Assembly: GCF_017875765.1 (NCBI RefSeq)
Contig: NZ_JAGGNA010000001.1
Coordinates: forward strand, 891,001 to 955,000
Length of the DNA: 64,000 bases
Reading direction: 5' to 3'
From: Flavobacterium sp. CG_23.5
GTDB taxonomy: Bacteria; Bacteroidota; Bacteroidia; Flavobacteriales; Flavobacteriaceae
This document shows, piece by piece, positions 16,722 through 24,902 of this stretch (the stretch's first letter is position 1; the number at the start of each line of letters is the position of its first letter). The notes beneath the pieces are model-generated. The model saw only the letters and a list, made by a program, of their open reading frames with translations. It was not told the DNA's origin and did no database searches. Position numbers and translations under genes: made by a program.

Positions 16722-17291
16722 ATGGAAATTTTAGAATTAATCAGACAACCTTGGCCATGGTACATTGCAGGCCCATTAGTTGGACTTACTGTTCCTGCTC
16801 TATTAATTATAGGAAATAAATCGTTTGGTATTAGTGCCTCTTTACGTCATACTTGCGCCATGTGCCTACCTGCAAATATTAAATTTTTCAATTACGATTG
16901 GAAAAAAGAAATCTGGAACATGTTTTTCGTATTCGGTATTTTATTTGGTGGTGTGATTGCTTTCAGTTTTTTATCAAATCCAAATCCAATTATTATCAAT
17001 GCGAACCTAAAAACAGAATTAGCTACTTATGGAATTACAGCCATTAATGGCATGTTACCGGAACAATTATTCTCGTGGGAAAATTTATTTACATTAAAAG
17101 GATTGTTTATGATGGTTCTCGGAGGCTTCTTTATAGGTTTCGGTTCTCGCTATGCGGGAGGTTGCACTAGTGGCCACTCTATTTCAGGTTTGTCTAATTT
17201 ACAAATGCCATCTCTGATTGCAACTTGTTGCTTCTTCGTGGGTGGATTAACTATGGCTAATCTCATTTTACCCTTTATCCTTTCACTTTAA
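16722..17291 (+). CDS. YeeE/YedE-family half-transporter 1
   Basis: 189-aa inner-membrane protein of the YeeE/YedE (TsuA) family, whose characterised members carry thiosulfate into the cell by passing it along cysteine pockets. The family motif FIGFGSRYAGGCTSGHSISG (about 139-156) contains the key Cys148; further cysteines are at 45 and 48 (RHTCAMC). It is half the size of a full YeeE; the second half is the next gene, 10 bp downstream. Pairs of half-size proteins like this are common in Bacteroidota and Proteobacteria sulfur clusters. Placed first in an operon with TsdA-like, DsrE and SoxB-like genes, a thiosulfate or sulfur import role is likely. Confidence 0.87.
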   Translation: MEILELIRQPWPWYIAGPLVGLTVPALLIIGNKSFGISASLRHTCAMCLPANIKFFNYDWKKEIWNMFFVFGILFGGVIAFSFLSNPNPIIINANLKTELATYGITAINGMLPEQLFSWENLFTLKGLFMMVLGGFFIGFGSRYAGGCTSGHSISGLSNLQMPSLIATCCFFVGGLTMANLILPFILSL

Positions 17292-17301
17292 AAAATTAAA
17301 T

Positions 17302-17799
17302 ATGCAAATTAAAGATCAAAATACAGATTTCGAAACTCGTTCCTTAGATACGGTTTGTATCAACGACAGTCAATTAGAACACAATTGGTACCATAATTTA
17401 AAATACTTAGTCATCGGTTTATTATTTGGAATTGTTTTCATTAAAGCCGAAATCATCAGTTGGTATCGCATTCAGGAAATGTTTCGTTTTCAATCCTTTC
17501 ATATGTATGGCGTTATAGGAAGTGCCGTTGTTGTTGGGATAATATCCGTTTTTCTGATAAAAAAATTCAATATTAAAACCATTTATGGCGAAAAAATTGA
17601 ATTTCACGACAAAACGTTCAACAAAGGACAAATTTACGGCGGACTCATCTTTGGATTGGGTTGGGCCATAACGGGAGCGTGCCCAGGACCCTTGTTTGCA
17701 CAAATTGGAACTGGTGCCACAGTGATGATTGTTACCCTGTTTTTTGCTATTGTGGGAACTTGGGTTTATGGTTATTTAAGAGACAAACTACCTCATTAA
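17302..17799 (+). CDS. YeeE/YedE-family half-transporter 2 (DUF6691-like)
   Basis: 165-aa partner of the preceding protein. The conserved block GLIFGLGWAITGACPGPLFAQIG carries the family Cys (Cys127). About four transmembrane segments. The first 30 residues are hydrophilic and carry one Cys (VCINDS). Together the two proteins would make one complete YeeE-like channel. Only 10 bp separate it from the first half and 6 bp from the cytochrome gene, so all belong to one operon. Confidence 0.86.
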   Translation: MQIKDQNTDFETRSLDTVCINDSQLEHNWYHNLKYLVIGLLFGIVFIKAEIISWYRIQEMFRFQSFHMYGVIGSAVVVGIISVFLIKKFNIKTIYGEKIEFHDKTFNKGQIYGGLIFGLGWAITGACPGPLFAQIGTGATVMIVTLFFAIVGTWVYGYLRDKLPH

Positions 17800-17805
17800 A
17801 GAAAT

Positions 17806-18903
17806 ATGAATTCAGAAAAACAAAATTTAGTCCAATTTAGATCCCTAGTAAAGAGATTAATCTATCTTTTTACAACTATTATATTCTTAGTAATGGCACT
17901 GTTCATCGTTTTGTTTTTCAATTCATCAATTACCTCTTGGTTTCAAAATAGTGATGCGGATTTCGATTCCCTTTACATTGAAGCAGAAAAAAAGGTGCTT
18001 TTACAAAATGAATTGGCAAAAGTTTGGAAACCTGCTGATATTAGTCTGATTAAAGATGCGAACTTAAAACAAGAAGTAGAATATGGCAAAGATTTAATTG
18101 CACATACGGCTAAATATTTGGGTCCAAATGGTAGTGTGAAACAAATCACCAACGGTATGAATTGCAACAATTGCCATCTGGATGCCGGTACAAAACCTTG
18201 GGGAAATAATTACGGTTCTGTATATTCTATGTACCCAAAAATGAGAGCGCGAAGCGGGCAAGTGGAAAACCTTTATAAAAGGGTAAATGATTGCATGGAA
18301 AGAAGTTTAAATGGTCAGCCTCTCAAAGAAGGCGACAAAGAAATGAAAGCCATGATTGCCTACATAGAATATATAGGCAGTAATGTTCCTAAAGGTAAAG
18401 AAGCAAATGCTTCTGGAATTTATGATCTAGAATATTTAAATCGAGCTGCTGATCCTGTAAAAGGAAAGGCATTATATGATTCAAAATGTGCCAGTTGTCA
18501 TCAAGTGAATGGTCAGGGAATTTTGGCAGAAGATAAAAAGGAATATACGTATCCGCCACTTTGGGGTAAAAATTCGTATAATAGTGGTGCCGGTTTATTT
18601 AGAATTAGTCGTTTTGCAGGGTATATAAAATACAACATGCCATTAGGTACAACCTATGAAAACCCGCAATTATCAGATGAAGAGTCTTGGGATATTGCAG
18701 CTTATGTAGAAAGTCTGGACAGACCATCGAAAGATTTAAGTCAGGATTGGCCAAAAATTGCCAAGAAACCAGTAGATCATCCATTTGGGCCTTATTCCGA
18801 TAAATATACCGAAATACAACACAAATATGGACCATTTAAACCTATAAAAAAGGAAAAAAAGAAAATGGAAGAAGCAGAGGTAAAATTAAAATCTAAAACA
18901 TAA
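17806..18903 (+). CDS. TsdA-like dihaem cytochrome c (candidate thiosulfate dehydrogenase), membrane-anchored
   Basis: 365-aa c-type cytochrome with an N-terminal transmembrane anchor (about 17-38). Two haem motifs are present: CNNCH (120-124, followed by LDAG) and CASCH (228-232). The segment YPKMRARSGQ...RVNDCMERSLNG is the TsdA hallmark; its Cys163 matches the unusual cysteine axial ligand of haem 1 in TsdA. Methionine in YNMPLG (about 278) is a candidate haem 2 ligand. TsdA joins two thiosulfates into tetrathionate, or does the reverse. Classical TsdA is soluble in the periplasm; the anchor and the Lys-rich tail (PIKKEKKK) here differ. Middle gene of the YeeE-SoxB operon. Confidence 0.82.
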   Translation: MNSEKQNLVQFRSLVKRLIYLFTTIIFLVMALFIVLFFNSSITSWFQNSDADFDSLYIEAEKKVLLQNELAKVWKPADISLIKDANLKQEVEYGKDLIAHTAKYLGPNGSVKQITNGMNCNNCHLDAGTKPWGNNYGSVYSMYPKMRARSGQVENLYKRVNDCMERSLNGQPLKEGDKEMKAMIAYIEYIGSNVPKGKEANASGIYDLEYLNRAADPVKGKALYDSKCASCHQVNGQGILAEDKKEYTYPPLWGKNSYNSGAGLFRISRFAGYIKYNMPLGTTYENPQLSDEESWDIAAYVESLDRPSKDLSQDWPKIAKKPVDHPFGPYSDKYTEIQHKYGPFKPIKKEKKKMEEAEVKLKSKT

Positions 18904-18909
18904 AAACAA

Positions 18910-19335
18910 ATGAAAAATTTAAAACTAATAACTCTAATTCTAATTGGATTATTTACCGTTAGTACTTTTGCTCAAAAAAGACCGAATAAGCACAAAGTAG
19001 TATTTCAGTTTACCAATGCCAATGATACTTTACAACAAAAAGCATTTGCAAACCAACTAAAAAATTTAACAGACCATTGGCCTAATGCAAAATATGAAGT
19101 GGTGGTTTACAATATGGGATTAGAATTTGTTATGGCAACAAAATCAAAGCATATCGCAGCAATTAGAGCACTTCATGCAAAAGGAGTTCGCTTTGTAGTT
19201 TGCGAAAACACCATGAAAAATCGAAAAATAACTAAAGAACAACTGATCCCTGAAGTAGAATATGTACCCGCCGGAATTGCTGAAATTGTTGAAAAACAAG
19301 AACAAGGTTGGAGTTATATTAAGGGCGGATTCTAA
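18910..19335 (+). CDS. Exported DsrE-family sulfur-relay protein
   Basis: 141-aa protein with a signal peptide (cleavage after about residue 21, ...TFAQ) and a DsrE/DsrF-like fold (HKVVFQFTNAND, YEVVVYNMGLEFV). The conserved Cys is in VRFVVCENTMK (Cys98). Family members bind sulfane sulfur on this Cys and hand it on. Export to the periplasm distinguishes it from cytoplasmic DsrE/TusD and matches periplasmic sulfur chemistry by its TsdA-like and SoxB-like neighbours. It starts 6 bp after the cytochrome gene. It might serve as the sulfur carrier that SoxYZ provides in Sox systems, which is missing here (inference). Confidence 0.82.
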   Translation: MKNLKLITLILIGLFTVSTFAQKRPNKHKVVFQFTNANDTLQQKAFANQLKNLTDHWPNAKYEVVVYNMGLEFVMATKSKHIAAIRALHAKGVRFVVCENTMKNRKITKEQLIPEVEYVPAGIAEIVEKQEQGWSYIKGGF

Positions 19336-19436
19336 ATTAAAATTGTAAATTATATTTTGCACAATCCTACACCATTAATTTGGCTGTAGGTTTTCCTGCA
19401 AAAACGCTAAAAACTAAACCAACAAACCTAAAAAAA

Positions 19437-21131
19437 ATGAGTAATAACCGAAGAGATTTTCTGAAATCAGTGGGGACATTAGGTCTGGGTGCTGCGATTA
19501 TTTCGCCTATTTCAGCTATTTCAAATACAAATCAGACTGAAGAAATAAACTTGGATGCAGCAATCGATAGCACAAAACCTCAAACGATTTCCATTCTTCA
19601 AACCACCGATGTCCACTGTCAGATTCATCCACATGATGAGTTGTTTTGGGAAAACGGTAAAATGGTTTTTAGAAAGACGGGTGGCTATGCCTATATGGCA
19701 ACTCTACTGAAACAATTAAAAAAGAAAAACCCAAACACCTATATAATCGACACGGGCGATATGTTTCAAGGCAGCGAATTAAGCGTAGAAACTACCGGTG
19801 AAGCTTTTGTTCCCATTTTAAATGCATTGAATTACGACTTATATCTTCCGGGAAATTGGGAAGTAATTTACGGAAAAAGAAAAATGCAAACACTATTGGG
19901 TTCTCTTGATGCACCAAAAATTTGCACCAATATGTACCACGATTTAGGCGAAGGAAAACGAGGTGAACTTATTTTTCAGCCGTATACCATTTGGCATATC
20001 GCCGGAGCAAAAATTGGTTTTTTAGGTTACACTGATCCTTTAGTACCCTTAAGACAAAGCCCCAATTACAGCAAGGGAATTCTGTACACTAATCCCGAAG
20101 AAAATCTGGCTCATTATGTGGATGTACTAAGAAATCAGGAACAATGCAGTTATGTAATTATAATTGCGCATCTTGGTTTATCACAGCAAATAGCATTGGC
20201 AAACCGACCGGAATGTGAAGGTGTAAACTACATTTTGGGTGGCGACACGCACGAGAGAGTTCGTAAACCCATTGTTTGCAACTATTCTAAAGTGGTGGAA
20301 CCGGGAGCTTTTGGTTCGTTTATTGGAAAATTAGATTTGACTATTCTCAACGGAAAAGTGGTTGAGGATAAGTATGAATTAATAGAGGTTGATTCTCCAA
20401 AAATAAAACCAGATCCTAAAATTGAAAAATTATTAAAAGACACAGAAGCTGTTTATCAAGAAAAAATCAATCAGGTTATTGGATACAGCACGATTCCTTT
20501 GTACCGTTATTTTGTGGTAGAAAATCCTATTGACACGATGATTTTGAATGCTCTAAACTGGAAATTCCCTGAAATAGACATTAATCTTTCTAATGGATTC
20601 CGCTTTTGTCCGCCAAAAACTACACCGGATAATACCGGAAACATTCCCATCACAAATGGATTTATTTTCGACATGTTACCAGTTGACAGTACCGTAAGAA
20701 CCGCAAAAGTAACCGGAAAGCAATTGAAAAACTGGCTCGAAAAAGAACTGAATAATGTTTTTGCGCAAGACGCTTCCAAACGTTTTGGCGGTTGGGTCGT
20801 AAAATTCAAAGGAATGGAGGTTCGCTTCAATGCTTTTGCAGAAATGGACAAAAGAGTGCAAAGTATTACCGTAAAAAATATTCCGATAGATTCTGAAAAA
20901 CGATATACAATCATGGCTTGTGAACGCGATGGCGATCCTGTGGATATGCTTTGCAGAATGAAAGGCGTAATGGATGCCAAAAACACAAACTCAACCTTGC
21001 ATACGGTAATGAGAGAATATCTAAAACAAAATTCTCCAGTTACGCCTACACCGCAAAAAAACGCCATAATTCTGGATGCTCCTGAAACCCTTTTAACGCA
21101 AGTTACTGGTGTTGATTATACGTTTAGATAG
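19437..21131 (+). CDS. soxB: SoxB-like metallohydrolase of the 5'-nucleotidase family, Tat-exported
   Basis: About 564-aa exported protein. The Tat signal NNRRDFLKSVG at the N-terminus fixes the ATG at 19437; the in-frame TTG at 19380 is upstream of it. A calcineurin-like metallophosphatase domain follows (TTDVHCQ with Asp58 and His60, DTGDMFQGS with Asp105/Asp108, AHLGL, GGDTHER), then a 5'-nucleotidase C-terminal domain. Instead of the GNHE motif of nucleotidases it has GNWE (139-142), as in SoxB, the thiosulfohydrolase that removes sulfate from SoxY-bound thiosulfate. No soxYZ, soxXA or soxCD is in the window, so its carrier would have to be different. A nucleotidase activity cannot be excluded. 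Last gene of the operon. Confidence 0.75.
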   Translation: MSNNRRDFLKSVGTLGLGAAIISPISAISNTNQTEEINLDAAIDSTKPQTISILQTTDVHCQIHPHDELFWENGKMVFRKTGGYAYMATLLKQLKKKNPNTYIIDTGDMFQGSELSVETTGEAFVPILNALNYDLYLPGNWEVIYGKRKMQTLLGSLDAPKICTNMYHDLGEGKRGELIFQPYTIWHIAGAKIGFLGYTDPLVPLRQSPNYSKGILYTNPEENLAHYVDVLRNQEQCSYVIIIAHLGLSQQIALANRPECEGVNYILGGDTHERVRKPIVCNYSKVVEPGAFGSFIGKLDLTILNGKVVEDKYELIEVDSPKIKPDPKIEKLLKDTEAVYQEKINQVIGYSTIPLYRYFVVENPIDTMILNALNWKFPEIDINLSNGFRFCPPKTTPDNTGNIPITNGFIFDMLPVDSTVRTAKVTGKQLKNWLEKELNNVFAQDASKRFGGWVVKFKGMEVRFNAFAEMDKRVQSITVKNIPIDSEKRYTIMACERDGDPVDMLCRMKGVMDAKNTNSTLHTVMREYLKQNSPVTPTPQKNAIILDAPETLLTQVTGVDYTFR

Positions 21132-21157
21132 TTTTCAATCGTAAATTAAAAAATCAT

Positions 21158-21195
21158 AAAGTCGAATGTATAAAGCATTCGGCTTTGTTTTTTTT
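21158..21195 (+). terminator. Intrinsic terminator after the SoxB-like gene
   Basis: AAAGTCGAATG pairs with CATTCGGCTTT (one G-T pair, 7-base loop), followed by a run of T. Confidence 0.85.
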
Positions 21196-21203
21196 AAGGC
21201 AAC

Positions 21204-21248
21204 TGTGATAAAAGTTACTTCCCATTTGTAATGATGGGAGTATTTTTG
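21204..21248 (+). promoter_or_regulatory. Crp/Fnr-type site and -7 element, porin promoter
   Basis: TGTGA-TAAAAG-TTACT (21204-21219) and a perfect -7 element TATTTTTG (21241-21248), spacing 36.5 bp. It follows the preceding terminator directly. Confidence 0.75.
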
Positions 21249-21270
21249 TACCAAATCTAAACGTTCAAAA

Positions 21271-22701
21271 ATGAAAAAGTTTTCCACTATAATTTATATA
21301 CTTACCTCCCTACTTTTTGCTATAAATATAAGAGCGCAACATCAGGAAATTTCAGATAAACCAACCGTTTGGAAAGAAAAAAGTAACGAAAAAATTGATT
21401 CCACATCGATTTTAAATGCTTTCAAAAACGGAAATTTCAGCGGCCATTTTCGCTATTTTTTTATGGGCACCAATAATGAAAAGGGCTTATCTGATTATTA
21501 TGCGAATGCCCTTGGCGGAGGCGTAAAATTTGAAACCGCTAAATTTCATAATTTTCAATTTGGTGTGAGCGGCTACTATATTTTTAATATTGGTTCCTCT
21601 AATTTTACTGAAAAAGATTCCATTACCAATGCACCCAATCGATACGAAGTGGCACTTTTTGATATTCAAAACCCATCAAACGAAGACAATCTAAGTCGGT
21701 TAGAAGAATTATATTTGAAATACAATTATAAAAATTCGACTATAACCCTTGGAAAACAACTGCTCAATACTTCCTTTATAAACCTACAGGACGGGAGAAT
21801 GCGTCCTACAGAAGTGAATGGAATTTGGGTGGATTTTAATGAAATAAAAAAAACTAAAATCAATCTGGGTTACCTCTACGGAATCTCACCACGAAGCACA
21901 CTGAACTATTTTGAAGTGGGAAAATCAATAGGAATCTATCCAACTGGAGTAAATCCTGATGGAACAAAATCTGATTATGCGGGGAATATAAATAGCAATG
22001 GAATTTTTATCATTGGCATACAAAACGAATCGATACAGCATCTAAAAACACTTTTGTGGAACCAATATGCGGATAATTTATTCAATTCGGCATTGTTCCA
22101 AATGGATTATACATACCCCATAAATTCAAACTCAAAACTGATTTTTGGATTTCAGACGATATATCAAAATGCGTTGAATTTTGGCGGAAATGAAGATCCA
22201 AGCAAAACTTATTTTCAAAAAAATGGCAACTCACAAACTTTTGGAGGAAGATTCGGCTGGAAAAACAACACACTGGAATTGACTTTAAACTACAACCGAA
22301 TAACGGCAAAAGGAAGATATTTAATGCCTCGAGAATGGGGACGTGATCCGTTTTACACCTTTATGGCCAGAGAACGAAATGAAGGTTTTGGCGATGTACA
22401 TGCGGTAATGACTAAAATACAATATACAAATCCTAAAAAGACATTCAAATCTCATCTAGCAGTGGGCTATTTTGATTTGCCGGATGTTAAAAACTTTGAA
22501 TTAAATAAATATGGATTGCCTTCCTATGTGCAGACAAATGCTGACATTCGATATCAATTTCAAGGATTCTTAAAAGGTTTTGATGCGCAACTATTGTATG
22601 TACAGAAATTTAATGTGGGTAAAACTTACGGCAATAAGAATTATGTTTTCAATAAAACTAACATGAGTAATCTCAACTTTATACTCAATTTTAATTTTTA
22701 A
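21271..22701 (+). CDS. Outer-membrane porin (OprD-like beta-barrel)
   Basis: 476-aa protein with a signal peptide (first about 22 residues, ...NIRAQ) and alternating beta-strand pattern ending in the aromatic strand LNFILNFNF, typical of outer-membrane barrels. Internal features such as NGNFSGHFRYFFMGT near the N-terminus, ITLGKQLL and PTEVNGIWV resemble OprD/porin families for small anions or organic acids. It has its own Crp/Fnr-type promoter, so it is probably the outer-membrane entry for the sulfur substrate used by the island. Substrate is inferred. The stop codon is 14 bp from the rhtA-like 3' remnant that ends the island. Confidence 0.78.
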   Translation: MKKFSTIIYILTSLLFAINIRAQHQEISDKPTVWKEKSNEKIDSTSILNAFKNGNFSGHFRYFFMGTNNEKGLSDYYANALGGGVKFETAKFHNFQFGVSGYYIFNIGSSNFTEKDSITNAPNRYEVALFDIQNPSNEDNLSRLEELYLKYNYKNSTITLGKQLLNTSFINLQDGRMRPTEVNGIWVDFNEIKKTKINLGYLYGISPRSTLNYFEVGKSIGIYPTGVNPDGTKSDYAGNINSNGIFIIGIQNESIQHLKTLLWNQYADNLFNSALFQMDYTYPINSNSKLIFGFQTIYQNALNFGGNEDPSKTYFQKNGNSQTFGGRFGWKNNTLELTLNYNRITAKGRYLMPREWGRDPFYTFMARERNEGFGDVHAVMTKIQYTNPKKTFKSHLAVGYFDLPDVKNFELNKYGLPSYVQTNADIRYQFQGFLKGFDAQLLYVQKFNVGKTYGNKNYVFNKTNMSNLNFILNFNF

Positions 22702-22715
22702 TACTGTTTATTCAA

Positions 22716-22755
22716 TTCCGTAGGATCAACATTTACATCCAAATCACAAGCTTAA
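22716..22755 (+). pseudogene. Right repeat copy: 3' end of a second rhtA-like gene
   Basis: Bases 22716-22750 match 9843-9877 at 31 of 35 positions. The frame reads SVGSTFTSKSQA and stops at 22755, against SVGSTLTSKS in the intact gene. Most differences are silent or conservative, so this is the end of a diverged homologue, not a recent copy. Nothing of the rest of the gene is left between the porin and this point. Confidence 0.65.
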
Positions 22756-22833
22756 TTTATACCCGCAAAAAGAAGGTTTCTTTTATTTTTTTAAATTATA
22801 TAAACCAAGGTGCCACTACAGTAGTTTGGTTCT

Positions 22834-23601
22834 TTAAGCAATTTTATTCCCCACCTCTCGAATCTCTCTTCTCAACTCCCTAACCATATCTTTTAAACTC
22901 TCCGTACTCAAATCATCAGGCGTAAACTCCTTAGTGGCGATACTGCAGGCGTACTCCCAAATTTCCAGAATCTCTGAAGCTTTTACTTGATAAGGCAGAT
23001 AAACCGTATTATCAGAGTGTAGCATCAACGCATTCTTTCCGTTTTTGTTTAACCGTTTATAAACGATTCCCTCGCTTTTAGTTACGATTATATACGTTTT
23101 TCCATCCATAACATCGCCCAAACGTTCCACATATTGGCCCACAATAAAAGAACCTTCTTTATGTGGAGGCATCGAATCTCCTTCTACCGGAAATGCCCTG
23201 AATTTTCCATTCCGCAGAAACGGAAGTGAGATATGCTGCAAATTTTCTATAAATTCTGGATCTGCATATCCTGAAGCATATCCGGCTCTCGCTTTGTGTG
23301 GTATAATTTCTATAATATTTTCGCCTTGTGGGTCAACGGTTATTGGCAATAATATCCTGTTATCGCCTAGTTTTAGTAAGTCATCAATAGGTATTTTTTG
23401 TACGTCAATCGAAAGTAAAACATCAATACTGACATGAAAATAATAGGATATTTTCTTCAAAATATCGTAAGGAGGTTCAGAACTGCCATCTTCATATTTG
23501 ACATACCTTCCTCTTGTTATCAAAAGATTTTGAGCCAGTTTTTCCTGAGAAATACCCTTTTTAATTCTTAGCTGTCTGATGTTGTCGGAAAATAAAGACA
23601 T
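22834..23601 (-). CDS. XRE-family HTH / S24 peptidase LexA-like repressor, copy B
   Basis: 255-aa paralogue of the protein at 6458-7234 and nearly colinear with it. XRE helix-turn-helix (ISQEKLAQNLLITRGRYVKYEDG), likely cleavage bond A106-G107 (KARAGY), catalytic Ser143 (GDSMPPHKEG) and Lys182 (IVYKRL). It is transcribed divergently from the Y-family polymerase gene with 133 bp between them; the shared region carries two operator-like sites. This is the expected place for the damage-controlled repressor of the dinB-dnaE cassette. Bacteroidota often lack classical LexA, so such S24 proteins probably substitute; that last point is inference. Confidence 0.88.
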   Translation of the reverse strand: MSLFSDNIRQLRIKKGISQEKLAQNLLITRGRYVKYEDGSSEPPYDILKKISYYFHVSIDVLLSIDVQKIPIDDLLKLGDNRILLPITVDPQGENIIEIIPHKARAGYASGYADPEFIENLQHISLPFLRNGKFRAFPVEGDSMPPHKEGSFIVGQYVERLGDVMDGKTYIIVTKSEGIVYKRLNKNGKNALMLHSDNTVYLPYQVKASEILEIWEYACSIATKEFTPDDLSTESLKDMVRELRREIREVGNKIA

Positions 23602-23609
23602 AGTTATTT

Positions 23610-23666
23610 TGTTATAATTTGTAACAGCAAATATACTTTATTTTGTTATAATCTGTACTAATTTTG
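23610..23666. promoter_or_regulatory. Double operator between XRE-S24 copy B and the Y-family polymerase
   Basis: Site 1 TGTTATAATTTGTAACA (23610-23626), identical to the site before copy A and likewise 9 bp from the start codon. Site 2 TGTTATAATCTGTACTA (23644-23660), again 34 bp further out. The repressor's -7 element TATATTTG (minus strand, 23628-23635) lies between them. Site 2 also overlaps a plus-strand -7 match TAATTTTG (23659-23666), so one protein could block both directions. Confidence 0.7.
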
Positions 23667-23734
23667 TAGTTCAAATTTGCCGATGAATTTTAAGATGAAA
23701 TGGATAAATGTATAATTATGAAAAATAAATCAGT

Positions 23735-24898
23735 ATGGCAAGGTCAATAGTACACATGGATATGGACACTTTTTTTGTGTCCTGCGAAAGGTTAACCAAT
23801 TCAAAACTAAATGGTTTACCGCTGATTATTGGTGGTGGTGACAGAGGCGTGGTCGCTTCTTGTTCCTATGAAGCCCGGACATTTGGTGTTCGCTCTGCAA
23901 TGCCCATTAAAATGGCACTTCGTCTTTGTCCGCAGGCAAAAGTAATGAAAGGAGATATGGAATTATATTCTAAATTATCCCATGATATTACCCAAGTTAT
24001 TGAAGAAAAAGCGCCCATTGTAGAAAAAGCGAGTATCGATGAGTTTTATCTAGACATTACGGGAATGGATCGATTTCACGGCTGTTACCAATGGACAAAT
24101 GAACTTGCACAATCAATTACAAAAGAAACAGGATTGCCACTAAGTTTTGCACTATCCGTTAACAAGACCGTTTCAAAAATTGGAACTGGAGAATCAAAAC
24201 CAATAGGAAAATTAGAAATCCCAGAAACCATGGTGAAAACGTTTTTGAATCCATTGTCGATCCAAAAAATTCCCATGGTTGGTGACGTCACTTTTCAATT
24301 GTTGTCGCGCATTGGCATTCGAACCATTCAAACACTTTCAGAAATGCCCGCAGAAGTGCTGCAGCAAATGATTGGTAAAAATGGTATTGATATTTGGAAA
24401 AAAGCAAACGGCATTGATAATAATCCGGTGGAACCTTATACGGAACGGAAATCAATTTCGACGGAACACACCTTTGGACAAGACACTATCGACATTCAAA
24501 AATTAAAATCAATATTAGTTGGTATGGTCGAAAAACTGGCTTTTCAGTTGCGTTCGGAGGAATGGCTCACCTCAACAGTTGTGATAAAAATACGCTATTC
24601 TAATTTTGATACCGAAACAAAACAATGCCGAATCCCATACACTTCGGCTGATCATACTTTGACAAGGAGCGTTACTGAATTGTTCGATAAGTTGTATCAG
24701 CGTCGCATGCGGTTGCGGCTAATTGGTATTCGCTTTAGCGGATTGGTTCGCGGAACCTACCAAATCAATATGTTTGAAGATACCGAGGAAATGCTGTCGC
24801 TGTATCAGGCGATGGATCGAATGAAAAAACGCTACGGTTTTGATGCGGTAGCCCGTTGTGCCGGCGCAAATCTTAAAACAAAGATTCTACCACGATGA
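23735..24898 (+). CDS. dinB: Y-family DNA polymerase (DinB / Pol IV-like)
   Basis: 387-aa translesion polymerase. Catalytic residues are Asp9/Asp11 (HMDMDTFF) and Asp102/Glu103 (KASIDEFYLD); Phe14 is the likely steric gate. Palm, fingers, thumb (helix-hairpin-helix around IPMVGDVTFQLLSRIGIRT) and little-finger domains are all present. QINMF (343-347) is a plausible beta-clamp-binding motif. Divergent from the S24 repressor and followed by a dnaE gene on the same strand. This is the layout of damage-inducible mutagenesis cassettes (compare ImuA-ImuB-DnaE2 and LexA-DinB-DnaE in other phyla). The active-site acids are intact, unlike ImuB, so it should be a working polymerase. Confidence 0.9.
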   Translation: MARSIVHMDMDTFFVSCERLTNSKLNGLPLIIGGGDRGVVASCSYEARTFGVRSAMPIKMALRLCPQAKVMKGDMELYSKLSHDITQVIEEKAPIVEKASIDEFYLDITGMDRFHGCYQWTNELAQSITKETGLPLSFALSVNKTVSKIGTGESKPIGKLEIPETMVKTFLNPLSIQKIPMVGDVTFQLLSRIGIRTIQTLSEMPAEVLQQMIGKNGIDIWKKANGIDNNPVEPYTERKSISTEHTFGQDTIDIQKLKSILVGMVEKLAFQLRSEEWLTSTVVIKIRYSNFDTETKQCRIPYTSADHTLTRSVTELFDKLYQRRMRLRLIGIRFSGLVRGTYQINMFEDTEEMLSLYQAMDRMKKRYGFDAVARCAGANLKTKILPR

Positions 24899-24902
24899 GT
24901 GT

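Noticed and set aside
19380..19436. TTG start giving 19 extra residues to the SoxB-like protein
   Set aside because: The Tat signal NNRRDFLK must be N-terminal; ATG 19437 places it correctly.
20507..21067. 186-codon minus-strand frame inside the SoxB-like gene
   Set aside because: The sense strand encodes conserved 5'-nucleotidase C-terminal sequence; the antisense translation has no recognisable pattern.
10312..22701. Complete Sox multienzyme system
   Set aside because: Only a SoxB-like gene is present; no SoxXA, SoxYZ or SoxCD is encoded in the window.
9031..22755. Island as a prophage or transposon
   Set aside because: No integrase, transposase, phage gene or exact terminal repeats were found; the flanking repeat is diverged coding sequence, which fits homologous recombination better.
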